The notes: generated by a model from the letters alone, not told the origin. A stretch of 53,380 nucleotides of DNA from Myxococcales bacterium (GCA_018780435.1 JADMJS010000147.1:1-53380); one strand, 5' to 3'. Counted from the stretch's first letter, positions 18,146 through 27,319 are shown. Numbers and translations are program-made.

Positions 18146-18213
18146 TAGCTGCTCCTTCGAGTCGCCCGCGTCGGGCGGCCAAACAGGGACCGTCGCCGGG
18201 GGGCGACGAACCG

Positions 18214-18810
18214 TCAGGGTTTTCGGTAGCCCGCGAGCCAGCGGGTGAAGGCACGGCGGGCGCGCGGGATCGCCTCGTCGTCGCCGAGGAGGCGGACCAT
18301 GTGGTGGGCCGCCATCTGTATTCCATGCAGCTCCTGAGCGGCGAGTTCGGGGTCGACGTCGGCCGAGAAGTGGCCCTCCCGCGCCGCGATTCGGACCGCG
18401 TGCGCGAGTGTCTCGAGCCAGTCTCGTTCGGTCGCGACCAGCTTGTCTCTCGCCGGACCGGGCCGGTCGTCGAGCTCGAAGGAAGCGGACATGAAGAGGC
18501 AACCGCCCGTCTTCTGTCGTGCCAGCGCCCAGGTCGCGTAGCGATCGAACAAGGCCTCGAGCCTGGGCACGCCGCGGGGCGCGGCCAGCGCCGGCTTCAA
18601 CACCTCGGCGATGAAACGCTCCGTCTCGAACTCGAGGATGGCGAGCTGAAGCGCTTCCTTCGACCCGAAGTGCGCGAAGAGCCCCGACTTGGACAGCGAG
18701 AGATCCTGCGCGAGCTTCCCGATGGAGAGCGCCTCGAGCCCGTCGCGGGCGGCGACGCCGCTGGCATGTTCCAAGATCAGGGTTCGGGTGGCGTCGCCTT
18801 TGGTGACCAT
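18214..18810 (-). CDS. TetR/AcrR-family transcriptional regulator
   Basis: 198 aa, ATG at 18810. Residues ~8-58 are the TetR DNA-binding domain: TRTLILEHASGVAARDGLEA, then the helix-turn-helix LSIGKLAQDLSLSKSGLFAH followed by FGSKEALQLAIL. The C-terminal part (~80-195) is the all-helical ligand-binding and dimerisation domain, with GGCLFMSASFELDDRPGPAR typical of a common TetR subfamily. A palindrome lies 10-29 bases before the start codon, which points to autorepression. The hydrolase immediately downstream is the likely regulated partner. There is no strong Shine-Dalgarno. Confidence 0.92.
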   Translation of the reverse strand: MVTKGDATRTLILEHASGVAARDGLEALSIGKLAQDLSLSKSGLFAHFGSKEALQLAILEFETERFIAEVLKPALAAPRGVPRLEALFDRYATWALARQKTGGCLFMSASFELDDRPGPARDKLVATERDWLETLAHAVRIAAREGHFSADVDPELAAQELHGIQMAAHHMVRLLGDDEAIPRARRAFTRWLAGYRKP

Positions 18811-18819
18811 GGGTTCGAG

Positions 18820-18839
18820 AATAGCACGGTCGTTCTATT
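18820..18839. promoter_or_regulatory. Probable TetR operator upstream of the regulator gene
   Basis: AATAGAACGACCGTGCTATT (minus strand) is an imperfect palindrome. The inner 16 bases match their reverse complement at 12 positions in the pattern TAGnACGnnCGTnCTA, which is the layout of many TetR-family operators. It starts 10 bases upstream of the TetR ATG. Confidence 0.6.
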
Positions 18840-19066
18840 CCTCAAGGCGTCGCGGGTGAATTCTCCTGAGGCTCAGGCTCTCTTGGAAGCCGATCCGCGC
18901 CTCCTCGAGGCAGAAGCTCCCGTCCGCGCAGTCGCCGTAGCTCCCGCCGCAGCCGTCGTCGCCGCACTCGCGGCCGTCGCAGGTGGGCGTACACGCCGAC
19001 TCGACTCGGACCGTTTCGGGGCCCGGCGCGTCGCCCGGGAGGCGTTCGAGCGCGATGAAGGGCGTC
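18835..19066 (-). pseudogene. Copy A: broken 3' end of a PPC/CGDDGCGG lipoprotein gene
   Basis: The minus strand reads FIALERLPGDAPGPETVRVE then CTPTCDGRECGDDGCGGSY and SFCLEEA. This is the same C-terminal module as at 19330, 24283 and 27320 and is nearly identical at the DNA level. Here the normal ending (GICF-stop) is lost; the frame runs on as RIGFQESLSLRRIHPRR to a stop inside the TetR operator region. Upstream (from about 19067) homology ends abruptly. The 264 bases between 19067 and 19329 contain nothing I recognise. Confidence 0.7.
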
Positions 19067-19329
19067 CCCGCTATTCAATGGACACGTGGTCGGGCTGCGT
19101 GATGGCGCTGGCCGCGCCCGTGGGGGCGGGTTGTCGGCCACAAACGGGCTCTGAGAGAAGCGGTCGATGTGCTTGCGTCAGCGGGGGATCGGGTGGTCCT
19201 CGAAGCCAGGGTGGTCGTCGAGGGCGAGCTCGAGATGCCAGGCGGCCCTTGCTCTGGGATTCGGATGACGACTTGGCGCGGTCTCTGTTGGCTTCATTAC
19301 GACGCGCACTCGGCTCGTCTCTAGCTTCC

Positions 19330-19640
19330 TCAGAAACAGATCCCCGCCTCCTCGAGGCAGAAGCTCCCGTCCGCGCAGTCGCCGTAGCTCCCGCCGCAGC
19401 CGTCGTCGCCGCACTCGCGGCCGTCGCAGGTGGGCGTACACGCAGACTCGACTCGGACCGTTTGGGGGCCCGGCGCGTCGCCTGGCAGACGCTCGAGCGC
19501 GATGAAGACCGTCTCGCCGCCGGCGAGGTAGACCTCGAGTGGGGCGTCGCCGCGGGTGCCGCCGTAGCACTGCTCGGTTCCCAAGAGCGCCTCGTCCGGC
19601 GTGCCCTCGTCAGTGACGGCGAGGCCGCAGCCGTGACGGT
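19330..19640 (-). pseudogene. Copy B: 3' end of a PPC/CGDDGCGG lipoprotein gene, joined to an OmpA fragment
   Basis: The minus strand encodes the tail module (tract ending in VFIALERLPGDAPGPQTVRV, the CGDDGCGGSYGDC knot and LEEAGICF-stop). Preceding it are about 40 residues matching 27320-28258 (EALLGTEQCYGGTRGDAPLE). Homology stops at about 19637, where sequence of the opposite-strand OmpA/TSP3 pseudogene begins. The open frame upstream of that point is therefore an artefact of the fusion. There is no signal peptide or start of its own. Confidence 0.72.
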
Positions 19641-19642
19641 CT

Positions 19643-20434
19643 CGACGATGCGGATGGCTGCCCCGAACCCGACAACGACAAAGACGGGCTCTGCGACCCC
19701 TGGGTGGCTGAGCGGCCCGCGTCCACACCTGCGGTCACCATCTGCCGTGGGACGGACCGCTGTCCCGAGTCGGCGGAAGATCTCGACAAGTTCGAGGATG
19801 ACGATGGCTGCCCCGACCTCGACAACGACGATGGCGGGATTCCGGACCTCCGGGACGCCTGCGCTCTCGAACCCGAAGACGCGGACGGCACCCTCGACGA
19901 TGACGGTTGCCCCGACCCGGACGATGACGCGGATGGAATCTGCGACCCGTGGATTCAGGATCGCCAGCAACAGCTCGTCTACGAGGCGCTGTGCAAGGGC
20001 GTCGACCGTTGTCCGAAGGTCGGCGAGACCGTGAACGAGATCGACGACGAGGACGGCTGCCCCGACGAGCTCGCCCACGTCGAGGGCAACCGGATCATCA
20101 TCAAGGACAATATCTACTTCTTCTCCGGCAAGGCCGTGATCATGCCCAAGAGCGACGCGGTGCTCGCCGCCGTGCTGAAGATCATGAACACGAACCCGCA
20201 GATAAAGCGCGTGCGCATCGAAGGTCACACCGACACGCGTGGTCCCTCTGGGCGAAACAAGTCGCTCTCGGCGTCGCGGGCCAGGCAGTGCTCAAGTATC
20301 TCGTCAAGCGGGGTGTCGCACCCGGTCGGCTCGTCTCCGAAGGTTTCGGCGAGAGCGCCCCGATCGCGACCGCGGAGACGACGGAAGCCGAGTTCGAACA
20401 GAACCGCCGGGTCGAGTTCACGATCCTGGACTAG
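19643..20434 (+). pseudogene. OmpA-family protein with TSP3 calcium repeats, 5'-truncated and frameshifted
   Basis: The plus strand reads aspartate-rich thrombospondin-type-3 repeats (DADGCPEPDNDKDGLCDP, DDGCPDPDDDADGICDP) followed by an OmpA/MotB peptidoglycan-binding domain (IYFFSGKAVIMPKSDAVLAA, VRIEGHTDTRG). The frame then changes at about 20280-20283. Restoring one C in the GGGCC run gives SRAQAVLKYLVKRGV and continues to EQNRRVEFTILD-stop at 20434. So a one-base deletion has split the domain. The 5' part (signal peptide and barrel or anchor) is missing, replaced by copy B. Intact homologues link the outer membrane to peptidoglycan. Confidence 0.82.
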
Positions 20435-20563
20435 TTCGGACAAGACACGTGGGAGGCCTACGTGCTCTGCATCGGGAGGGTCGGCAACAGGCCCTTCCTG
20501 GCGAGTAGGGGCATCAGGTAGAGACCGACGCGCCGCCGCATTCATGGGAGCAGGCCCTCTCGT

Positions 20564-23308
20564 TCAGCGTTTGCTTTCAGAAGCGGCCTGGTACGTCACG
20601 AGCCCCTTCTCGGTGACGATGACGAGCTCGAGGCCAGCGTCCGAATCGAGTTGAGCAGCCGTCAGGGAGTGAGCCCTCAGTCCGAGAAATTCGTGGAACA
20701 GAAGCTCACCGTCCTCGCCCCTGACGACCAACTGCGACGTACCCTGCTGGAGCGACGTCTCGCTGCACGGTTGATCTTCGGGGATCAACGCCAGCGCCGA
20801 CGAATAGAGCTGGTATCGAGACGCATCGGCCGGCCATAGAAGAAAGAGCGAGACATTCTCGGCAGAACCATCGCCGTCGAGGTCGGCTCGTGTGAACCTC
20901 ACGTCCGACTCCGCCGTCGAACACGCGGGTTGGCGCAAGGGGGTGCGGAGCGTGCAAAGGTTCTCAGCGCCTTGACGCCACTCGCTCGGGTCGATGTCCA
21001 CGAGTGCGGAGACGACCATTTGGTGACCGCTCGATGTGATGGGGCCGGGGTGGATTTCGGTCACCGGGAACCGAGGGCCGGCCCAAAGCGGCCCACTCCA
21101 CCCCGTCTCCGTCCCCTCGACCGCCGCGAGCCAGCTGCCCACGCGGAACGGGACGGGTTCGGCGGTCGTCAAGCACGAAAGGTCCAGCTCGGGGTTGCTG
21201 TAGGTTCGCTCATCGGTTCGCACGTCGAATCGGGACAGGACGACGACCAAGTCGGGGTGAACGTCGCCGACGACGTTGGCGACGGCAAAAGACTCGATGA
21301 CGTTCCACCCGATCGGGCACGCGTCGCCCAACGAATTCTTGGAGTCGGGTTGCCCGAGCGGCCCGACCACGCCCTGCTTGCGCCACGTACCGTCCTCGTT
21401 CCGCGCGACGACGCTCACCACAGTGTCTCCGTGGATCGTGGTGCATTGCGCGATTCGATCACGGCACGCGGGGTCGAAGTAATCTCCGTACGGCGATTGG
21501 GACTTAGGTATCCACGGGAACCGAACGTCCTTGAATATGGCGTCACGAGTGGCGTCGCCGAGCTGGGCGGATGGACCGCTCAACGTCAGGAACTCGTGGT
21601 CTCCGTCCCCATCCGCGTCATACATCTTCGACACGTAACGTGACGCCCAAGTCAGTGGTGAGTAACGCTGTATCGTTTGATCTTCCACGAGAGCGCCCGA
21701 CCCGTCGCCGAGGAAGACGCGTGGAGAACCTGCCGACGTCGGGGGCTCGCTGTCAGCACCCCACGTCCGGAAGACGGCGACGATGTCTAGGTTCCCGTCA
21801 CCATTGACGTCGCCGGGTAGCCCCGTCCAGCCGCCATCCGGAGACGTCGTATGCAAGCCGAAAGAGAAGAACGAGGTCCTGTCGGCGTCCGGCTCGCCGA
21901 ACAGGGTCACCAGCGAGCCCTCGGCGGGGGGCTCGTGCATGACCGCCAGCCACGATTTCCCACCGTAGAGGAGCTCATCGAGTCCGTCTCCGTCGAAGTC
22001 GCCGCTCGTGACCCAGATCCCGCGCAACGCTCCCGCCGCCTCGACCTCGAGAACGCGAGGTGTAGCCGGCGTCGGGGCCGCGGGTAGGAGCGCGCCAACG
22101 TCTTCGCCCTCGTACGTCGCTTGCGCGAGGACGTCCTCACGGCCATCGTGGGTGAAGTCGCCTACGGTAACGTCGGGAGGCCAATAGGCGTGGACATACA
22201 TCTCGGCTTCGACGACGGAGTCGTACCCGCCCGTGGCGTCGCCGAGCGCGATCCCCACTCGATACTCCGGCAACAGAAGCACGAGATCCCGCGCCCCATC
22301 GCCATCGAGGTCGCTCTGCCCCGCAATCGTCCCACCGGTACGCCACTCGACACCACTGACGAGGTCGCCGCCTGGAAACTGATAAACTCCATATGGCGTG
22401 GAACACAGGGCTCGGCCTGCCATATCGGGATCTCGATCGACGATGCAGGACGTGATGGGATCCGGCAGGATCATACTCGTGGGGAGCTCGAACTCACGTG
22501 GCTCACGCTGCCGGAACCAATACCCCCCGGTCAGCACGTCGGTGAGCCCGTCGGCGTCGACGTCGACGAGAATCACGTCGCCGCGTAACGAGTTGGGATC
22601 GAGGTCGCCCCAATCGAAGGGTGTCAACGGGACCTCGACACCGGGTTCGTAGTCCCACTCCACACCGGCTCGACCGACGATCTCCCGAGCGCCGTCACCA
22701 TCGAGATCCCCCCAGGCCAGGTCGAGCCCCACAGGGCAAAGGGGTTCGGCTGGCGCCCACGTCGCCCACGTGCAGTCCCATCTCCGATTGCCACCCAGGA
22801 TCTCGACGTAAGGCTCACACGGTTCCCAAGGAGTGGGGAACGTCTTCTCATCACAGTGGAAACGAGCCACTTCCTCGGCCGGGTCCGCGTCGAACTGCCC
22901 TGGCGTAGGACTCAATCCCCACCCGGAATTCAAGCCCTCGCGGACGCCGTCCCCATCGAAGTCCATTGCGCCAGCCCGAGAGGGGTCGAGCGCGAGCCCT
23001 CTCGGGTACGGGTGAAGTTCCAACGGTGCTGGAGGCGTACCGACGTTCGACGTGCAATCGAGAGCTTGCACTTCCAGCACGCGCGCCCGGTCGGCGATGG
23101 GAGGCGCTTCGGGCGGCGGCCCCGGATTGTCCTTCCCGCTCGGCGCGTCCGAATCGAGCGAAGTATCCTGGTGGGTGACGACGTCGATCCTAGGCGCGTC
23201 AAGGCCTTGGACGAGCTGTTCAGAGCAGCCGGTGATGGGCCCGACCGACGCCAGCGCCCAACAGATCGCATTCAACGCTGTCCTTGTGATGAGCTTCGCG
23301 GGCCCCAC
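20564..23308 (-). CDS. FG-GAP/VCBS-repeat lipoprotein
   Basis: 914 aa from GTG at 23308. The N-terminus (GPAKLITRTALNAICWALAS...GPITGC) is a lipoprotein signal with lipobox ITGC and lipidated Cys28. The frame stays open much further upstream, but that stretch belongs to the radical-SAM pseudogene. After a Ser/Asp/Pro linker come about ten calcium-binding FG-GAP blades with the DxDxDGxxD loop (MDFDGDGVREGL, GDLDGDGAREIV, VDVDADGLTDVL, SDLDGDGARDLV, GDFTHDGREDVL, GDFDGDGLDELL, GDVNGDGNLDIV, YDADGDGDHEFL, ADLDGDGSAENV). This predicts an integrin-alpha-like beta-propeller displayed on the surface. It ends VTYQAASESKR. The start is uncertain because no good ribosome site precedes it. It is the only apparently intact long gene between two pseudogenes. 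Confidence 0.82.
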   Translation of the reverse strand: MGPAKLITRTALNAICWALASVGPITGCSEQLVQGLDAPRIDVVTHQDTSLDSDAPSGKDNPGPPPEAPPIADRARVLEVQALDCTSNVGTPPAPLELHPYPRGLALDPSRAGAMDFDGDGVREGLNSGWGLSPTPGQFDADPAEEVARFHCDEKTFPTPWEPCEPYVEILGGNRRWDCTWATWAPAEPLCPVGLDLAWGDLDGDGAREIVGRAGVEWDYEPGVEVPLTPFDWGDLDPNSLRGDVILVDVDADGLTDVLTGGYWFRQREPREFELPTSMILPDPITSCIVDRDPDMAGRALCSTPYGVYQFPGGDLVSGVEWRTGGTIAGQSDLDGDGARDLVLLLPEYRVGIALGDATGGYDSVVEAEMYVHAYWPPDVTVGDFTHDGREDVLAQATYEGEDVGALLPAAPTPATPRVLEVEAAGALRGIWVTSGDFDGDGLDELLYGGKSWLAVMHEPPAEGSLVTLFGEPDADRTSFFSFGLHTTSPDGGWTGLPGDVNGDGNLDIVAVFRTWGADSEPPTSAGSPRVFLGDGSGALVEDQTIQRYSPLTWASRYVSKMYDADGDGDHEFLTLSGPSAQLGDATRDAIFKDVRFPWIPKSQSPYGDYFDPACRDRIAQCTTIHGDTVVSVVARNEDGTWRKQGVVGPLGQPDSKNSLGDACPIGWNVIESFAVANVVGDVHPDLVVVLSRFDVRTDERTYSNPELDLSCLTTAEPVPFRVGSWLAAVEGTETGWSGPLWAGPRFPVTEIHPGPITSSGHQMVVSALVDIDPSEWRQGAENLCTLRTPLRQPACSTAESDVRFTRADLDGDGSAENVSLFLLWPADASRYQLYSSALALIPEDQPCSETSLQQGTSQLVVRGEDGELLFHEFLGLRAHSLTAAQLDSDAGLELVIVTEKGLVTYQAASESKR

Positions 23309-23373
23309 TCGGATCGGACAATTGGACACCCGCGGCCTGGGCTCCGAAGTGCCGGGAGGATGCACGAAGCGCT

Positions 23374-24061
23374 TCAGATCCAGAGCGGCTCCGCGCCGAC
23401 GCCGTCTTTGCGGCCCCGGCAGAGCGGCCGTGCGTTGTCGCTGACGGCGTCGAGGCGCGCCACACAGTCTGTCAGGGGCCTCTCCGGCGTAGCCGAGGAC
23501 ATGACCCGTGTGGCGGCGGACACCGCGGCGACGAACCGTCTCGATGCCGCGGGCGCACTGCGCGACCGTGGTCTTCTTGTTCACCCGCTCGACGATGTCC
23601 TGGTCGGCGCTCTCCACACTTATGCCGATTTGCACCGCGCCCGCCTGTTTGGCGAGGGGGACGAAGTCATCCGCAACATCTGGTGCTCTGGCCTTGAAGG
23701 CGAATCGAATCGGGAGCTTCTCCTGGATGAGCAGCTCGAAGACGCGTTCGGCGCGTGCGCGGTTGGCCGTGAACAGGATGTCGTTGAACTTGACGAAAGA
23801 CACGCCGAGCTTGTCGTGCATGAAGGTCAGCTCCTCGAGGATGCCTTCGGGTGAGCGCATGCGGCATCGGCTGGCCGTGTTGTAGCAAAAGCCGCATCAG
23901 AAGGGCCAGCTGCGGCTGGTGACGATGCCACCGACTGGCCGCTCGGCCTCGAACAGCGCGTAGTAGCGGCCGCGGTCGTTGCAGTCCTGAACCAGGTGGT
24001 GTGCTCGAAAGGGCAATCGGTCGAGGTCGTTCTCGACCGGCGACGAATCTGAAGGTTCCAT
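23374..24061 (-). pseudogene. Radical-SAM (B12-binding type) protein remnant with a destroyed cluster motif
   Basis: In one frame from ATG 24061 the strand reads DLDRLPFRAHHL, YYALFEAERPVGGIVTSR, then SWPF-stop-CGFCYNTASRCRMRSP, and on to EELTFMHDKLGVSFVKFND and HVLGYAGEAPD. Functional relatives have TSRxCPxxCxFCYN. Here the first cluster cysteine is TGG (Trp, 23906-23908) and the residue before the second cysteine is a TGA stop (23897-23899). The N-terminal cobalamin-binding domain is absent, and after APD the frame loses its homology. The open frame downstream of the stop continues into the FG-GAP lipoprotein but has no functional link to it. Clearly dead. Confidence 0.85.
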
Positions 24062-24282
24062 CACACTGGCAGGCCGTGACCCGAAGTTCGTACGTTCGAA
24101 CCAGAAGCCCTGCCCATGTCAGACTACCAGGACGCTTCGCCTCCGTCCGGGAAGAGCTGGAGGTGAAGGACACCGGCGGGCGAGCCGAGAACGCCGGAAC
24201 GGCTAGGACTGCGCGATCGCAGGTAGGGGCTGGACTACCCGGGTACATCGTCACCGCACTCGGTGCTGCGACTCCGTCTTCC

Positions 24283-24510
24283 TCAGAAACAGATCCCCGC
24301 CTCCTCGAGGCAGAAGCTCCCGTCCGCGCAGTCGCCGTAGCTCCCGCCGCAGCCGTCGTCGCCGCACTCGCGGCCGTCGCAGGTGGGCGTACACGCCGAC
24401 TCGACTCGGACCGTTTCGGGGCCCGGCGCGTCGCCCAGGAGGCGTTCGAGCGCGATGAAGACCGTAAGGCCGCTGGCGAGGAAGACCTCTCGCGGAGCGC
24501 GCTTGGGCGC
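24283..24510 (-). pseudogene. Copy C: isolated 3' end of a PPC/CGDDGCGG lipoprotein gene
   Basis: This encodes FLASGLTVFIALERLLGDA, then PETVRVESACTPTCDGRE, CGDDGCGGSYGDC and LEEAGICF-stop. By eye the first ~185 bases differ from the copy at 27320 at only about three positions. Homology fades beyond about 24500. There is no signal peptide, start or upstream domain, so it is a fragment. Confidence 0.75.
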
Positions 24511-24513
24511 CAT

Positions 24514-25164
24514 CGAGGCGGCTCACGCGGCGGAGAACGGAGCTGCCGCATGTCAGTTCGTGCTAGTGCACCCCAAGACGTCGAGGAGGAAGCCGTTGGT
24601 GGACGCACTGGCCGAGCACCGATCGCACTGCACGTGAACCGCGTAGCTCCAACGAGGCCGTCTTCGGAGCGAATCGTACCGGCTTGATGGGGCACATCCC
24701 TGCCCGACGCGCGCATGTTGACCTAGACTCACCTCCGTCGCTTCGATTATCATGCGTCCACACAACGTCGGCGCCGTGTCGGACGGGACAGCCGTGACGG
24801 GTGAGACCATTGTTCGTGGCGCAACCGACGGCGTGTGCGATCGCTGACCGACTCGACGCATTGATCGGCCTGCTAAGCGAAGGTTGATTCTGACTACCCA
24901 GCGGACGAGGCGCCGCCAACGAGGAACGACGTGACGCCCGAGGCCGCCCGCCAGCTCCTGGAGCTTCCCGAGGACTACACGTTGATGAACCGATTGCAGA
25001 ACGGGAACGCCTGACGGCAGGCTTCACCGCCTTCGAATCTGCGATGGCGCGTCAGGATCCGGCGCTCATCGCCGACGTGCGGGAGGCGCTCTCGAGCCTC
25101 GTCGACCGTCTCTCGCGGGAGCGCTGACGCACGGTCTCTCGCTGCGTCGCACGTACCGAGTGGG
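24514..25164. other. Gene-poor stretch with unrecognised debris
   Basis: These 651 bases hold no intact gene that I can support. Apart from the fragment at 24931-25127, the minus strand at about 24560-24640 can be read as HVQCDRCSASASTNGFL in a frame without a credible start. I recognise no RNA gene. Confidence 0.4.
24931..25127 (+). pseudogene. Frameshifted 3' end of an unrecognised gene
   Basis: The plus strand reads VTPEAARQLLELPEDYTL in one frame, stopping soon after. In the next frame it reads DEPIAERERLTAGFTAFESA followed by MARQDPALIADVREALSSLV to a stop at 25125. The two parts join smoothly if one base change near 24985-24992 is undone. The helical C-terminal character could fit the tail of an Hsp70-like protein, but that is a guess. 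Confidence 0.3.
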
Positions 25165-25860
25165 TCATTGGAATGCCGTCTCTACGTCGGTCGAGAACCG
25201 TTCGGCCTGGGTGCACCTGGCACGAACGACCGACCATTCAGCGGTGATCGTCGGCGCGTAATCGCGATAGCACTTGACGGCCTTCCGGATTCGCTGACCT
25301 TTCGGTAGAGACTCGGCCTGACTCGCGACGTTGAGTTTGCACTCTAGGTTGGTCAAGAGCTTGTGGCCATCTGGCAAGACAGCGGCCACGAGCCAGGCAT
25401 CGATCGCCTTCGAGGGCACGCAGATCACCGTCTTTCGTCCTGCCTGCCCAAGTCCGGCCCAATCGAGAAGGCAAGCACGAACGACATCCGCACTCGCGCC
25501 CGGCGGTGGGCACGACTGGGGGCTCGGCAAAGCAGACCAGCCGCGCCGTTCGGCAATGTCGGCGACGTCACGGCTGACGTCTCCGTACGAACACTCCGCG
25601 ACATCGGCGTCGGCGTGAATGACAAACAGGTCGAACCCCGGCATGGTCGGATCTGCCTCGAAGGTTGCAGAACCACGTTCGGCGAAGGCCAAGCACCAGC
25701 GCAGAACGCCACCCCAGCCACCGCCGCGCTCGATGGCCGTCGATTCAGGCTGCAGGAGTGTCAAGACGAACGATCTCGGCAGCAACGCCTTCAGCGCGGC
25801 CTCGATGACAACGGCGTCGGTGGGCCCCTCCGCAACGAGCGCCACGCGAAGCTCAGACAT
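25165..25860 (-). CDS. TOPRIM-like partner of the adjacent AAA ATPase
   Basis: 231 aa. The start is the ATG at 25860, which overlaps the end of the ATPase gene by eight bases. The in-frame TTG at 25875 is less likely. Residues 4-22 (LRVALVAEGPTDAVVIEAA) carry the TOPRIM-type glutamate (Glu11) in the first strand/turn. FDLFVIHADADVAE supplies the DxD pair (Asp84, Asp86). Both acidic motifs bind Mg2+ in TOPRIM nucleases and topoisomerases. A GGWGGVLRWC motif lies between them. Overlap with an AAA gene matches two-gene defence-like modules in which an ABC-type ATPase controls a TOPRIM nuclease. The exact family (DUF4276-like or other) is not certain. Nuclease activity is inferred, not shown. Confidence 0.72.
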   Translation of the reverse strand: MSELRVALVAEGPTDAVVIEAALKALLPRSFVLTLLQPESTAIERGGGWGGVLRWCLAFAERGSATFEADPTMPGFDLFVIHADADVAECSYGDVSRDVADIAERRGWSALPSPQSCPPPGASADVVRACLLDWAGLGQAGRKTVICVPSKAIDAWLVAAVLPDGHKLLTNLECKLNVASQAESLPKGQRIRKAVKCYRDYAPTITAEWSVVRARCTQAERFSTDVETAFQ

Positions 25861-27028
25861 TGGGCACGGCTCCAAGGTTGCCCATGGCCCAAAGTCGTGA
25901 CAATGGATAGTCCTTCATGCCTGCCAGAGCTGGTCCCGGAACGATGCGTCGAACTGTGGTGTGACCTGAGCTGTTTCGCTCGACAGCGAACAGCCTCACG
26001 TCGTCATTACTCAGATCGAGTCCGTCGAGTACGGTTGGGCTGTGTGCAGTGAAGAGCAGCTGACGATCGGGGTTACCCTGCTTCAGCCACTCAGCAAGTC
26101 GCTCGACAAGGCGCGTCACGAGGCGGGGGTTGAGCGCCGAGTCGAGGTTATCGATGGCCATGAGCGACGGCGCAGTCGGCGAGAGGCAGAGCACGGCGGC
26201 GAAGAGCACGTAGAGGGCGCCCTCGCTGGCATCGTGCGCGGTCAGTGTATTGCGCGACGGCGCCATGAAACGGTCGGTGAATCGGATCGACAACTTCGCG
26301 CGAGGCACTGACGGTGAAAGCAGCGAGCCTGCGGAATCGGTTGCGGCGACCTCGCTCACCCAGTCGATGAGCTCGAGGACCTCGTCGAGCCGGTCATCAC
26401 TGAGCGCCTTCCTCAGCGCTTCGAAACCTTCGGCCAGCCCTCCACCGACGAGCCCCACGGGGGAGCGGGTTTGGGGGTCGGGGACCGTGGCACGCAAGGC
26501 CGGTGTGTTCGGCGAGTAGATTGCGTAGCCCTGTAGCGCCCTCAGCAAAAGTGACGCTGGGTCGTTCGGTACCAACTCGACGACTTTCAAGGCAGCGAGG
26601 CCAGCGGATTTGTCGAGGTGCAGCGTGTTCTTCTCATTTGGCCAGCGCGTTACCACCTGCGCGCTCGCAGAGGAGAGCATCTCGGACTTGAATGACCAGG
26701 CAGGTTCGGGCTTTCCGAGTGGATTCAGCAGTGACACTCGATACGAAGAACCGGCCTCTCCTTCTGCTTCGAGGAAGATGTGGGGCGGAATTGGAGTGTC
26801 TGAAAACGACGCCTTGAAGAGCCGCGGCAGCCCCGCACGCACACCCCGGCGAATGATGGCTTCATCGTCCACGCGGCCCGATGCGGCCGCGCCAAGTACT
26901 CCGAGTGCTTCGAGGATGTTGCTCTTGCCGACGCCATTGGCACCGATGAAGCAGTTCACGCGACCGAGGGAGACGGTCTGGTCCACGATCGACTTGAAGC
27001 CATTGATATGGAATTGCCGAACTCTCAT
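25853..27028 (-). CDS. AAA family (ABC/SMC-like) ATPase of a two-gene module
   Basis: 391 aa from ATG 27028, preceded by a modest AAGGGG. It begins MRVRQFHINGFKSIVDQTVS, the usual opening of AAA_15/AAA_21 ATPases. Walker A is GANGVGKS (29-36). A signature-like ASEGALYVLFAAVLC is followed by Walker B SLMAIDNLDSALNP (~288-301) and the switch histidine in FTAHSPTVLD (His329). Walker B reads DN rather than the usual DE, and LDSALNPR follows directly. It overlaps the TOPRIM-like gene, so the products are probably made in fixed ratio and form a complex. The likely role is DNA-sensing ATPase of an anti-phage or DNA-repair module (OLD/Gabija/PARIS-like logic). No toxin-antitoxin or integrase lies adjacent. 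Confidence 0.85.
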   Translation of the reverse strand: MRVRQFHINGFKSIVDQTVSLGRVNCFIGANGVGKSNILEALGVLGAAASGRVDDEAIIRRGVRAGLPRLFKASFSDTPIPPHIFLEAEGEAGSSYRVSLLNPLGKPEPAWSFKSEMLSSASAQVVTRWPNEKNTLHLDKSAGLAALKVVELVPNDPASLLLRALQGYAIYSPNTPALRATVPDPQTRSPVGLVGGGLAEGFEALRKALSDDRLDEVLELIDWVSEVAATDSAGSLLSPSVPRAKLSIRFTDRFMAPSRNTLTAHDASEGALYVLFAAVLCLSPTAPSLMAIDNLDSALNPRLVTRLVERLAEWLKQGNPDRQLLFTAHSPTVLDGLDLSNDDVRLFAVERNSSGHTTVRRIVPGPALAGMKDYPLSRLWAMGNLGAVPNV

Positions 27029-27319
27029 CGGGCCCCTTGGGGGACTTGGCGGACCCTGGTGTCGAGTTGGCCAGGGCGTGTGGTGCCGTGGAATTCCCCG
27101 ACTCCATAGACGAGGGTCGAGGTACAAGGCAGACCCATGCTTCCCCTCACGGTCATTGGCTCGTCGTGCATGGTGGCTGTAGCATGGCTGAAACTCACGT
27201 GTCGTCGTGGCATCGGGCTTGATGCCGCTTCACCCTACGCTGAGGTTCACCCTCGTCTCAAGTTCGCCGCCTCTGGCTTCAAGACGTTCCGATGTTGGCC
27301 CGCTTGGGGCCCGCGAGCC

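Noticed and set aside
18301..20034. 577-codon plus-strand frame with repeated AVAPAAAVVAALAAVAGG
   Set aside because: The Ala-rich repeats are the antisense of CGDDGCGGSYGDC copies A and B; the frame also crosses the TetR gene.
23309..23860. N-terminal radical-SAM segment as part of the FG-GAP protein
   Set aside because: The segment is a dead radical-SAM remnant that happens to be in frame; the lipoprotein signal at 23308 marks the real start.
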